Assembly: GCA_018400545.1 (NCBI GenBank)
Contig: JAGYLT010000171.1
Span: 1 to 5,572, forward strand
Length of the DNA stretch: 5,572 nt
Direction of reading: 5' to 3'
Source of the DNA: Bacteroidales bacterium
Lineage (GTDB): Bacteria > Bacteroidota > Bacteroidia > Bacteroidales > 4484-276
Below the pieces are notes generated by a model that was not told the DNA's origin, did not search any database, and was given only the letters and a program-made list of their open reading frames with translations. Below are positions 1 to 5,098 of this stretch, piece by piece. Every line of letters begins with the position of its first letter. Within the stretch, counting starts at the first letter, position 1. The translations under genes were made by a program, and so were the position numbers.

Positions 1-5
1 ATTAA

Positions 6-32
6 GTACAGCCAGGGCATGCCCTGGCTCAA
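6..32. repeat. Palindromic repeat element, copy 1
   Basis: A perfect 18-base palindrome, GCCAGGGCATGCCCTGGC (11-28), is flanked by GTACA on the left and ends in CTCAA on the right. A second copy lies at 5099-5125. The two 27-base blocks differ only at positions 12 and 27, which pair with each other in the hairpin (C:G here, A:T there), so the fold is conserved. It begins 19 bases beyond the integrase stop codon, so it could act as a 3' end structure for that transcript, but no T-run follows. A REP-like element or a protein-binding site are alternatives. Confidence 0.85.
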
Positions 33-50
33 TTACCACAACGACAACTC

Positions 51-1127
51 TCACACACCCCCCAGATTCACGTACACCATCGCTGTATCAGTCTTTTTCA
101 ATCCGGCATACTTCATCACTTTAAAGAGGTTGCCGGTTTTTTTTGCCACCATCGTCAAAAACGTATGGCGCGACACATGAAAGGTCAGCAGCTTGTCAAC
201 CTCCGACACCACCATAATCTCCTTCAACACACGATTACACTCCGGATTGGTTATTTTTACTGGTTTTAAATAGTAATCCTTCACCACCTCCGGCATCCAC
301 ATCACATCGTAAGGCACCCTGACCAATCCTGTAGTGCGCTTGGTTTTGCCCGGCGTGTACTCAATCCCTTCATCACGCCACCGGATGTCGCTCTCCTGGG
401 TATCGTTAAAGCGGATGCCCGTCATACAAGCAAACAGAAACAGCCGCCTCACATCCACAGCCCTGCCCGTCAGATCAGCAACCCTTATCATTTCGAGCTC
501 ATGCTCGGAAAGATGCACCCGGTCCGATTCTTTGCCCGCCACCCTGAAACTCCGGTATGGGTGCCGGTCTAAAGTCACCTCCAGTTTGCCGTGATCTATT
601 GACAGATTGACATACTTTTTCAGGTTCTTATGGTGCTTTTTGATGGTATTGGTTGCAAAACCCTGCTTCGCGAGGTACTCATTGAAACCCATGACAGTCT
701 TTTTGTTCAAATCCCTGAAACCAATGTCAGGTTTGTACCCATTCAGCAGGTTGAGCGTCTGGCGCTGGTCGCGTATGCTCACCTCATTAAGCGAGTACTG
801 CTGCTTTAGCATGTCGTCATAAAACGCGTTAAAAGTATCGCCCTGCTCCTGCACATGCAGCCAGTCATCAAACACATCAGCCGTCACCTGTCTGCCGTTC
901 ACCAGCAACTCCCTGCGCCACGCCTTCACAGGTTCCATCATCTGATCCACCACCACAGCATCGGCATCCCTGCGGCACTGGTTCGACTTGCTGTCCCAGT
1001 CTTTTTTTCGTACCTTCACCCCGGTAGCAATCTGCCGGCGGATGTTGCCAGGGAACCGGAGAAATATCAAAACGCTGTAAAGCCCCTCCCTGTCGGGTCT
1101 GCGGTCTAAAGTAGCAACAATTTTCAT
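51..1127 (-). CDS. int: Tyrosine recombinase / phage integrase, Bacteroidetes type
   Basis: Site-specific recombinase that would integrate and excise the element at its attachment site through a covalent 3'-phosphotyrosine intermediate. From the ATG at 1127 it has 358 residues. The N-terminal arm-binding domain (about 1-90) contains the family-typical TGVKVRKKDWD. A SAM-like core-binding domain follows (about 95-190), then the catalytic domain (about 205-358). Catalytic residues visible are R239 (TGIR), a hairpin lysine (K261 or K263), H317 and R320 (HVSRH), and Y352 (MVYVNL). The usual His/Trp of the GH box is Leu343 (AGLKK). In-frame starts at 1148 and 1193 exist. I chose 1127 because MKIVATLDRR begins the conserved domain and its TGAACATGAAA context recurs at two other genes here. 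Putative arm-type repeats lie just upstream and one overlaps its first codons, so autoregulation is plausible. I am sure of the family; the target site is inferred. Confidence 0.95.
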   Translation of the reverse strand: MKIVATLDRRPDREGLYSVLIFLRFPGNIRRQIATGVKVRKKDWDSKSNQCRRDADAVVVDQMMEPVKAWRRELLVNGRQVTADVFDDWLHVQEQGDTFNAFYDDMLKQQYSLNEVSIRDQRQTLNLLNGYKPDIGFRDLNKKTVMGFNEYLAKQGFATNTIKKHHKNLKKYVNLSIDHGKLEVTLDRHPYRSFRVAGKESDRVHLSEHELEMIRVADLTGRAVDVRRLFLFACMTGIRFNDTQESDIRWRDEGIEYTPGKTKRTTGLVRVPYDVMWMPEVVKDYYLKPVKITNPECNRVLKEIMVVSEVDKLLTFHVSRHTFLTMVAKKTGNLFKVMKYAGLKKTDTAMVYVNLGGV

Positions 1128-1173
1128 GTTCAGATTTTTTGTTGTCATTTTTGTTGCTATTTTACAGCAACAA
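1113..1173. repeat. Putative integrase arm-type sites, int side of attP
   Basis: The octamer TTGTTGCT occurs at 1151-1158 inside TTTTTGTTGCTATT (1148-1161). It occurs inverted (AGCAACAA) at 1166-1173 and again at 1113-1120 inside the integrase start. The 1151-1158 and 1166-1173 copies form an 8-bp inverted repeat with a 7-base loop. The same motif recurs on the other side of the tRNA-like core. Several short repeats flanking a core next to int are the layout of arm-type recombinase sites. The binding role is inferred. Confidence 0.5.
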
Positions 1174-1253
1174 CAATAAAACGAACACAACAAATAATTA
1201 TTTTAACCCAACCCGCCAACCCCGTCAAACCCTTATCATTATTGCAAAACCCC

Positions 1254-1283
1254 AAAAAAAAAGCCCTGCACAATGCAAGGCTT
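1254..1283 (-). terminator. Rho-independent terminator, minus strand
   Basis: Read on the minus strand, AAGCCTTGCA, a TTG loop and TGCAGGGCTT are followed by a run of seven further T. In the minus-strand RNA the one non-Watson-Crick position is a U-G wobble, giving a continuous 10-bp stem. On the plus strand the same position is a C-A mismatch, which sets the direction. It lies just downstream of a tRNA 3'-end-like fragment, where a tRNA terminator is expected. In the present arrangement it would end the repressor and secreted-protein transcript before it reaches int. Confidence 0.75.
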
Positions 1284-1293
1284 ATTTTCAAAA

Positions 1294-1311
1294 GGCGGTC
1301 CGGACGAGACC
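1294..1311 (-). other. attP core: tRNA 3'-end fragment (probably tRNA-Asp)
   Basis: On the minus strand the 17-mer GTCTCGTCCGGACCGCC reads as a tRNA end: last T-loop bases GT, T-stem 3' strand CTCGT, acceptor 3' strand CCGGACC and discriminator G. From memory this matches Bacteroidetes tRNA-Asp, whose acceptor 5' strand is GGTCCGG and whose discriminator is G. The rest of the tRNA is absent: further upstream (1312 onward) the sequence is unrelated. Integrases that target tRNA genes carry such a 3' fragment in attP so that the tRNA is rebuilt on integration. With int adjacent, a terminator behind it and repeats on both sides, I read this as the crossover region. Exact crossover points cannot be set. 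Confidence 0.65.
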
Positions 1312-1342
1312 CCAACACCCCTTATAAATCAATTACATACAA

Positions 1343-1368
1343 TTTTTGTTGCTGTTTTTGTTGCTATT
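1343..1368. repeat. Putative integrase arm-type sites, distal side of attP (tandem repeats)
   Basis: Two tandem 12-base units lie here: TTTTTGTTGCTG (1343-1354), then TTTTTGTTGCTA (1355-1366) followed by TT. The second unit, as TTTTTGTTGCTATT, is identical over 14 bases to 1148-1161 on the other side of the core. The spacing of 12 bases puts both copies on nearly the same helix face. The 3' end of the secreted-protein gene (stop at 1364) overlaps the second copy. The arm-site role is inferred from position and repetition. Confidence 0.5.
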
Positions 1369-1789
1369 CTTGCTGGTAGGTTATTGTTTCAGGGTTCAGC
1401 GCGTTCACCAGTTGCATAGTCGTTAGCCACATTTCATTTTGCACGTTAGAGCGGGCGCGGGCGAAACCCATCCGCTGCGCTTCGGTGCCAAAAACTAACT
1501 CATTAAACCAGTTGCCACGGATGTACACATTTTGTGCGCTCACAGAGATATGCAGCACCAGGTCGGTATCAAAGCGCTTCATCTCCCGTTTGGTAGTTTC
1601 GATAAACAAGAAGTCCATATCCGCCTTTGCCACGCTCCAGCCGTTCACTGTCAGCTGGCGGTTCACTTCCAGCATAATGTCGCGTTCCGATTCAATGTTG
1701 AGCCTGGCTATTATCAGGTTGTCACCGCGCTCCTGGCTCATTGCTGTTATTGTTGCTGTCAGCATCAGCAGTACCATTACTAATTTCAT
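1364..1789 (-). CDS. Small secreted protein, candidate lysogenic-conversion gene
   Basis: I do not recognise a named family. From the ATG at 1789 the protein has 141 residues. It opens with a classic signal peptide, MKLVMVLLMLTATITAMS, followed by QE. The A-x-S before Gln predicts signal peptidase I cleavage after residue 18. There is no lipobox Cys, so it should be a soluble periplasmic or exported protein of about 123 residues. The mature part looks like a mixed alpha/beta fold with no cysteine and no catalytic motif I can name. An upstream in-frame start at 1831 would bury the signal sequence behind 14 polar residues and is unlikely. The start lies 68 bases inside the end of the repressor gene, in another frame, so the two are probably co-transcribed from the repressor promoter. 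A cell-envelope gene beside the repressor and attachment site suggests a moron expressed in the lysogen, for example for superinfection exclusion. That role is inference. Confidence 0.75.
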   Translation of the reverse strand: MKLVMVLLMLTATITAMSQERGDNLIIARLNIESERDIMLEVNRQLTVNGWSVAKADMDFLFIETTKREMKRFDTDLVLHISVSAQNVYIRGNWFNELVFGTEAQRMGFARARSNVQNEMWLTTMQLVNALNPETITYQQE

Positions 1790-2126
1790 ATCTACATGAT
1801 TTAATGATTGATAATTGTTCTTTAACCACATTTTGTAAAAAATTATTGTAAATTAGTAAATAATTAACATCTTCATCTGATTTTTTGTAATCTACTTTAG
1901 GCTCCATCACCCCGTTAAATTCATTACATACCAGCTCGTCAATACCAACATTCATATTATCAAGCAAAAGCATGAGATCATTCAAGCGAATTGATTTTGG
2001 CCTGTTATTCCGTAATTCATAAATTTTAGCTACTGGCAGCTTGGTAATTTTTGCCCATTCCTCTGCTGTTTTTCCGGAACTTGCAATTAAATTACTAATT
2101 TTACTCAAAAGTTCAATTGTTTTCAT
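1722..2126 (-). CDS. HTH transcriptional regulator, probable phage repressor
   Basis: A 134-residue protein with an XRE/Cro-CI-like helix-turn-helix at about residues 18-66: TAEEWAKIT as helix 2, a short turn, VAKIYELRNN as recognition helix, then RLNDLMLLLDNMNVGIDEL, the usual fourth and fifth helices. Residues 80-112 (with YNNFLQNVVKEQLSIIKS) are probably helical and may dimerise. There is no LexA-like peptidase domain, so induction would need another route, such as an antirepressor. It faces the rightward gene at 2293 across an AT-rich region, the layout of a CI/early switch. The last 20 or so residues (ending in SNNNSNEPGAR) are read from the signal-peptide coding sequence of the next gene in another frame and look like a non-functional tail. 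Start context is TGAACATGAAA. Confidence 0.8.
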   Translation of the reverse strand: MKTIELLSKISNLIASSGKTAEEWAKITKLPVAKIYELRNNRPKSIRLNDLMLLLDNMNVGIDELVCNEFNGVMEPKVDYKKSDEDVNYLLIYNNFLQNVVKEQLSIIKSCRYEISNGTADADSNNNSNEPGAR

Positions 2127-2292
2127 GTTCAGTTCAGTTTATATTTATAGTATTTAATATCAGTACATTATATCCTTTCTTTTTATTTAGACTGTTTATA
2201 ATTATTTGCAAATTAACATTAGTTAACAAAATAAATTTGGTCTGTTTGTAAATAAAATACTAATATTGCAGTGTATTCAACAATTAATTACA
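2127..2292. promoter_or_regulatory. Divergent control region with candidate operators
   Basis: A very AT-rich 166-base gap separates the leftward repressor from the rightward genes. Near-identical direct repeats CTGTTTATAA (2192-2201) and CTGTTTGTAA (2242-2251) lie exactly 50 bases apart. TTTGCAAAT (2205-2213) and TTTGTAAAT (2245-2253) lie 40 bases apart. ATTTGCAAAT (2204-2213) is a perfect palindrome, and TTAAC-ATTA-GTTAA (2213-2226) is an inverted repeat. These are reasonable operator candidates for the repressor. I could not identify a convincing leftward promoter. Confidence 0.55.
2236..2268 (+). promoter_or_regulatory. Candidate rightward promoter, Bacteroidetes type
   Basis: TTTG (2236-2239) and TAATATTG (2261-2268) fit the Bacteroidetes -33 TTTG / -7 TAnnTTTG consensus with one mismatch and a 21-base spacer, slightly longer than the usual 19. 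Transcription would begin shortly after, leaving a leader of about 15-20 bases before the ATG at 2293. The candidate operator at 2242-2253 lies between the two elements, so repressor binding there would block this promoter. Confidence 0.45.
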
Positions 2293-2598
2293 ATGAACAA
2301 AGCAAAGATATTACAAAAATTAATGCCTGTCAAGGGCACCGAAAAAAAATGGCAGGATATTCAGGACGAATACATCCGCCTTTATGTAGAAGGATGGAAT
2401 GACGATTACATCTTCCAGGAGCTCTCCCGGAAGTTTTACATGAAAATCTCAACCCTGCACGTAAAGCTCCAAAAGCGCGCTTTGCGTGATATTGCCCGTA
2501 AAGAGATTACCCGTATTAAGAAAAAAACAGGCCGTATGCCAGGCGAAAACGCTATGGCTGATTTGAACGGAAATGGAGCAGAATTCCGAACAGTGTAA
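2293..2598 (+). CDS. Small putative DNA-binding protein, first rightward gene
   Basis: A 101-residue basic protein with no family I can name. Residues about 22-65 (including DEYIRLYVEGWNDDYIFQEL, then KISTLHVKLQKRALRD) have the pattern of a helix-turn-helix: an acidic first helix, Gly-Trp-Asn turn, second helix, and a basic third helix. Residues 66-81 are a basic stretch. It could be an early regulator (Cro- or excisionase-like) by position, opposite the repressor and first in the rightward unit. The ATG at 2293 is preferred over an upstream TTG at 2266, which would overlap the -7 element. No Shine-Dalgarno sequence is seen. The gene ends 35 bases before the next one. Confidence 0.65.
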   Translation: MNKAKILQKLMPVKGTEKKWQDIQDEYIRLYVEGWNDDYIFQELSRKFYMKISTLHVKLQKRALRDIARKEITRIKKKTGRMPGENAMADLNGNGAEFRTV

Positions 2599-2633
2599 CC
2601 GTATTTTTTATAAACATTTAACACAAATTGAAC

Positions 2634-3506
2634 ATGAAACAATTAACTGACATTGGAAAAGGCATTCAGGTAGGTATTGTGAATATCACACCTGAACAAG
2701 CTGCCAAAATGCTTGAGAGAAATGTGCGCAACCGGAAAATTACAAAACAACGGGTTGCAATTTACACCGATGAAATACTGAAAGGGAATTGGATGTTGAA
2801 CGGCGAAAGTATCAGGTTTAACAACAAAAATCAATTAATTGATGGTCAGCACAGATTGACAGCTATCATTAAGGCAAATGTGGCAGTTGAAATGATTGTA
2901 ATCACGGGACTTAATCCTGAGGTTTTTAAAAATATTGATACAGGTAGAAACCGAAATGCCGGAGATGTACTGTCAATAGTAATTACAGACAAAACACAAG
3001 ACCATGCTGTAAAAGCCGGAGCATTAATCAGAAAGATATTGCTTAGCGAAAAATCAACATCATTAAGGATGTATCATGCTAATACGCCCAACGTATCACA
3101 TTCCTTAACAATGACAACCACAAATGATGCCGTTGTTGAGTACTACAGGAAACACAAAAGTGAGATTGATGAGGTTGTGGATTTTGGTTTAAAGTATCAA
3201 AAGCAAACAAAAAAAATAATGAATTTATCTTCGTTGATGTTTGTGCTCTGGTACCTACGAAGGATTAATGTTGAAGTGGCTGAAACGTTTTACCATCATC
3301 TTGCAACAGGCGAAAATTTAAGTCCGACCAATCCAATTTATCATTTGCGTGAAAAATTGATGAGTTTGACTGTTTCGGAAAAAAGACCCCCAACATGGCA
3401 TTTCCCTGCCTACATTTACAAAGCGTGGAACGCATACCGAAAAAGACAAGAAATGTACCGCTTATCAATCAGGGCAAATGAAACCGAACCAGTAAATCCT
3501 ATTTAA
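2634..3506 (+). CDS. DGQHR/ParB-like phage protein
   Basis: A 290-residue protein with a ParB/Sulfiredoxin-like N-terminal half: an ITPEQAAKML helix near 18-27, NGESIRFNNKNQLIDGQHRL (56-75), then FKNIDTGRNRNAGDVLS (98-114). The DGQHRL box corresponds to the GERR-type nucleotide or phosphate-binding motif of ParB-like domains. Related phage proteins are usually annotated as ParB-like nuclease or DGQHR-domain proteins without a known role. The C-terminal half (about 120-290) is helical and rich in aromatic and basic residues, with PTNPIYHLREKL near 231-242, as in phage homologues. A TTG at 2628 could add two residues, but the ATG at 2634 has the TGAACATGAAA context seen at int and the repressor. 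It is followed after 2 bases by the next gene. DNA binding or an early nucleic-acid function is likely; nuclease activity is not shown. Confidence 0.8.
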   Translation: MKQLTDIGKGIQVGIVNITPEQAAKMLERNVRNRKITKQRVAIYTDEILKGNWMLNGESIRFNNKNQLIDGQHRLTAIIKANVAVEMIVITGLNPEVFKNIDTGRNRNAGDVLSIVITDKTQDHAVKAGALIRKILLSEKSTSLRMYHANTPNVSHSLTMTTTNDAVVEYYRKHKSEIDEVVDFGLKYQKQTKKIMNLSSLMFVLWYLRRINVEVAETFYHHLATGENLSPTNPIYHLREKLMSLTVSEKRPPTWHFPAYIYKAWNAYRKRQEMYRLSIRANETEPVNPI

Positions 3507-3508
3507 AA

Positions 3509-3907
3509 ATGGAAACAACACATTGTACATTAATTATTGGTTCTAATAGTCCTAATTATCGGCAAATTCCGATTGATTTATCAGCTGATGAATTATTCAA
3601 CCTTATTAAGAAATCATCTGAACAGGATGCCAAAGATTTTATAAACAACGTGTTTAAATCGGCATCAACAGACTTAAAAGGTAAAACACCTATAGTTGAT
3701 TTTCTTCTTTCAAAAGAAGGTAAAAATCTACATAAAAGAATAAGGATTGCACTTGCTTACATCTGGGATAGTAGTGACATCATTAATTACATTGAGGATG
3801 TGACACATAATAAATTCACCAGAATACAGGGTGTGAATAGTGCATCCTATGAACATTTTGAACATGCCAGGCTAAAATATTTAGAACGTAAATCAAAATC
3901 ATCATGA
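3509..3907 (+). CDS. Hypothetical protein, 132 residues
   Basis: I do not recognise this protein. It begins with a possible short beta strand (TTHCTLIIGS), followed by mostly helical sequence, with LSADELFNLIKKSSEQDAKD near 24-43 and a C-terminal helix that ends basic (ARLKYLERKSKSS). There is no signal peptide, membrane segment or metal-binding cluster. It starts 2 bases after the DGQHR/ParB-like gene and its TGA overlaps the next ATG (ATGA), so the three genes are almost certainly translationally linked. That coupling is the only clue to function: it may be a partner of the DGQHR protein. Confidence 0.7.
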   Translation: METTHCTLIIGSNSPNYRQIPIDLSADELFNLIKKSSEQDAKDFINNVFKSASTDLKGKTPIVDFLLSKEGKNLHKRIRIALAYIWDSSDIINYIEDVTHNKFTRIQGVNSASYEHFEHARLKYLERKSKSS

Positions 3908-4197
3908 CACCTAACAAACAAACATTTACACCATACAGTGGTCCGCCCTTTAAGCACACTCACGAGCCACCAGAAGCGGCTGATCTTATTGCTGCTAATA
4001 AAATGGCAAACGAAATCATCCAAAATTTTGAGCCTGAACAGCATCTGGAAATGTTGGAGCAAATCAGAAAAATGTTGATACAGAACATCAGAGATCGGAT
4101 GGATGAACAACAAACAAAAATTCAGCACATGCGAAACGATCTCGAAACGATGCTCAAAAAAAATGAAAGCCTCGGAAATGTACTCCAGGAAATATAA
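3904..4197 (+). CDS. Small coiled-coil protein
   Basis: A 97-residue protein of unknown function. The first 25 residues are Pro/Thr-rich and probably flexible. Residues about 28-95 are continuously helical with Met/Leu/Ile spacing typical of a coiled coil (HLEMLEQIRKMLIQNIRDRM, then ETMLKKNESLGNVLQEI). It is probably oligomeric or a scaffold or accessory subunit. The start overlaps the previous stop as ATGA, so translation is coupled to the 132-residue protein. It is the last gene of this tight cluster, being followed by a 254-base gap. Confidence 0.65.
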   Translation: MTPNKQTFTPYSGPPFKHTHEPPEAADLIAANKMANEIIQNFEPEQHLEMLEQIRKMLIQNIRDRMDEQQTKIQHMRNDLETMLKKNESLGNVLQEI

Positions 4198-4451
4198 AAA
4201 AATTAATCCGCTCCGGTAACGACTACCCGCTTGCCCGCGGGAGCAAAGTTCAGCCATATTTCCAAAGGAGAAAGAAAAACCTGCGGAGTGGACGGGTAAG
4301 GTAAAGCCCGGATAAATAGCAGGTATGGCGGTTCAGGGCTCGGTGGCTTAGTTAGCTGTGAGTAATTGGTTTTCATGCGTCGGCAACAGGGGAGGTTTTA
4401 GTAGGAATTTTTCCTCCCCACACCGCCGGCGGTTTCAAACAACAAAACTAT
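4198..4451 (+). other. Non-coding gap with many potential RNA hairpins
   Basis: No convincing gene is seen in these 254 bases, which are visibly richer in G and C than the genes to the left. Potential pairings are nested: ACCTGC (4279-4284) with GCAGGT (4319-4324) encloses CGGG (4293-4296) with CCCG (4307-4310). TACCCG (4224-4229) can instead pair with CGGGTA (4293-4298). GGGGAGG (4389-4395) pairs with CCTCCCC (4413-4419), competing with AGGAA-TTT-TTCCT (4403-4415). CCGCCGGCGG (4423-4432) is a perfect palindrome, and its first half can pair with GGCGG at 4327-4331. A 13-codon ORF (4178-4219) overlaps the preceding gene's end. A structured leader or small RNA is possible but unproven. Confidence 0.4.
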
Positions 4452-5090
4452 ATGAGATACTGGACAACTAAAGACATGAGAATTGTAAAAGCAAACCTTC
4501 ACCTTACCGATAGCGAAATCGGTAAACTATTAGGCACCACAGCCGAAAAGGTCACAGCCTTCCGCCACCGGCACCGGATGCTCAAACCAAACAACTACCA
4601 ATTTCAAAAAGGGATGATACCCTGGAATAAAGGTGTGAGCTATGATGCTGGCGGCAAAGACACCCGGTTCAAAAAAGGCCAGATGCCTGTAACCACCAAG
4701 TACGACGGCTGCATAAGCCTGCGCCACGACGACCACCGGCCATATTACTACATCCGCCTGGCCCTCAAAAAATGGAAACCACTCCATCGCCACATCTGGG
4801 AGCAGCACCACGGACCAATCCCTGCCGGCCACATCATCATCTTCAAAGACAAAAACACCATGAATTGCCACATCGACAATCTCAGGTGCATCACGCGCCA
4901 GCAGCACATAAAAAGAAACCACAACCGCGCCAAAGCCAGCCAAAGCCTGCGCCTTAACTGGGAATACTGCCGACGTAAAGAAGAAGCAGGCATCCGCACC
5001 ACCCGCCACCATCAGATAAAACGCTACGACGGCAAACCCATCAACTGGCAATCCGGAATCAATCGCTCAAAGCACGCCATATCTCAATAA
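4452..5090 (+). CDS. HNH endonuclease (HNH_3-like) with N-terminal Myb/SANT-like HTH
   Basis: A 212-residue putative homing-type endonuclease that would nick or cut DNA. Residues 3-45 form a Myb/SANT-like HTH (W4, LTDSEIGKLLGTTAEKV, FRHRHRM). Two short repeated motifs follow, FQKGMIPWNKG (51-61) and FKKGQMPV (73-80), of the kind seen as modular DNA-contact elements in such nucleases. The HNH core spans about 110-155: LHRHIWEQHHGPIP, then IIFKDKNTMNCHIDNL. The residue before the conserved Asp is Phe131 (FKD), where many HNH_3 members have His; from memory this variant is common in Bacteroidota. The tail is basic, with few acidic residues. No Shine-Dalgarno sequence precedes the ATG. Codon use favours C-ending codons (ACC, CAC, CGC), unlike the AT-rich genes upstream, so the gene looks recently acquired. 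A free-standing homing endonuclease is the most likely nature. Confidence 0.88.
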   Translation: MRYWTTKDMRIVKANLHLTDSEIGKLLGTTAEKVTAFRHRHRMLKPNNYQFQKGMIPWNKGVSYDAGGKDTRFKKGQMPVTTKYDGCISLRHDDHRPYYYIRLALKKWKPLHRHIWEQHHGPIPAGHIIIFKDKNTMNCHIDNLRCITRQQHIKRNHNRAKASQSLRLNWEYCRRKEEAGIRTTRHHQIKRYDGKPINWQSGINRSKHAISQ

Positions 5091-5098
5091 CAATAATC

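Noticed and set aside
334..1109. Plus-strand open frames inside the integrase region
   Set aside because: They lie opposite a full-length integrase with its catalytic residues in order, and show no domains of their own.
1148..1193. Upstream integrase starts adding 7 or 22 residues (Cys-rich leader)
   Set aside because: The extra residues are read from the arm-site repeats and precede the normal start of the arm-binding domain.
4389..4395. Strong Shine-Dalgarno-like GGGGAGG as a ribosome binding site
   Set aside because: No start codon follows within a usable distance; the frame after it meets TAG at once.
4320..4400. Possible tRNA in the gap (GGCTTAGTTAGC resembles a D-arm)
   Set aside because: There is no T-arm with a GTTCGAATC-like loop and no 7-bp acceptor stem at the right distance.
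4389..4419. GGGGAGG/CCTCCCC hairpin as a Rho-independent terminator
   Set aside because: No T-run follows the stem on either strand, and the loop is 17 bases.
4530..5051. Long minus-strand open frame (173 codons) across the HNH gene
   Set aside because: The plus-strand frame carries unmistakable HTH and HNH motifs. The antisense frame is a by-product of its C-rich codon use and shows no recognisable domain.
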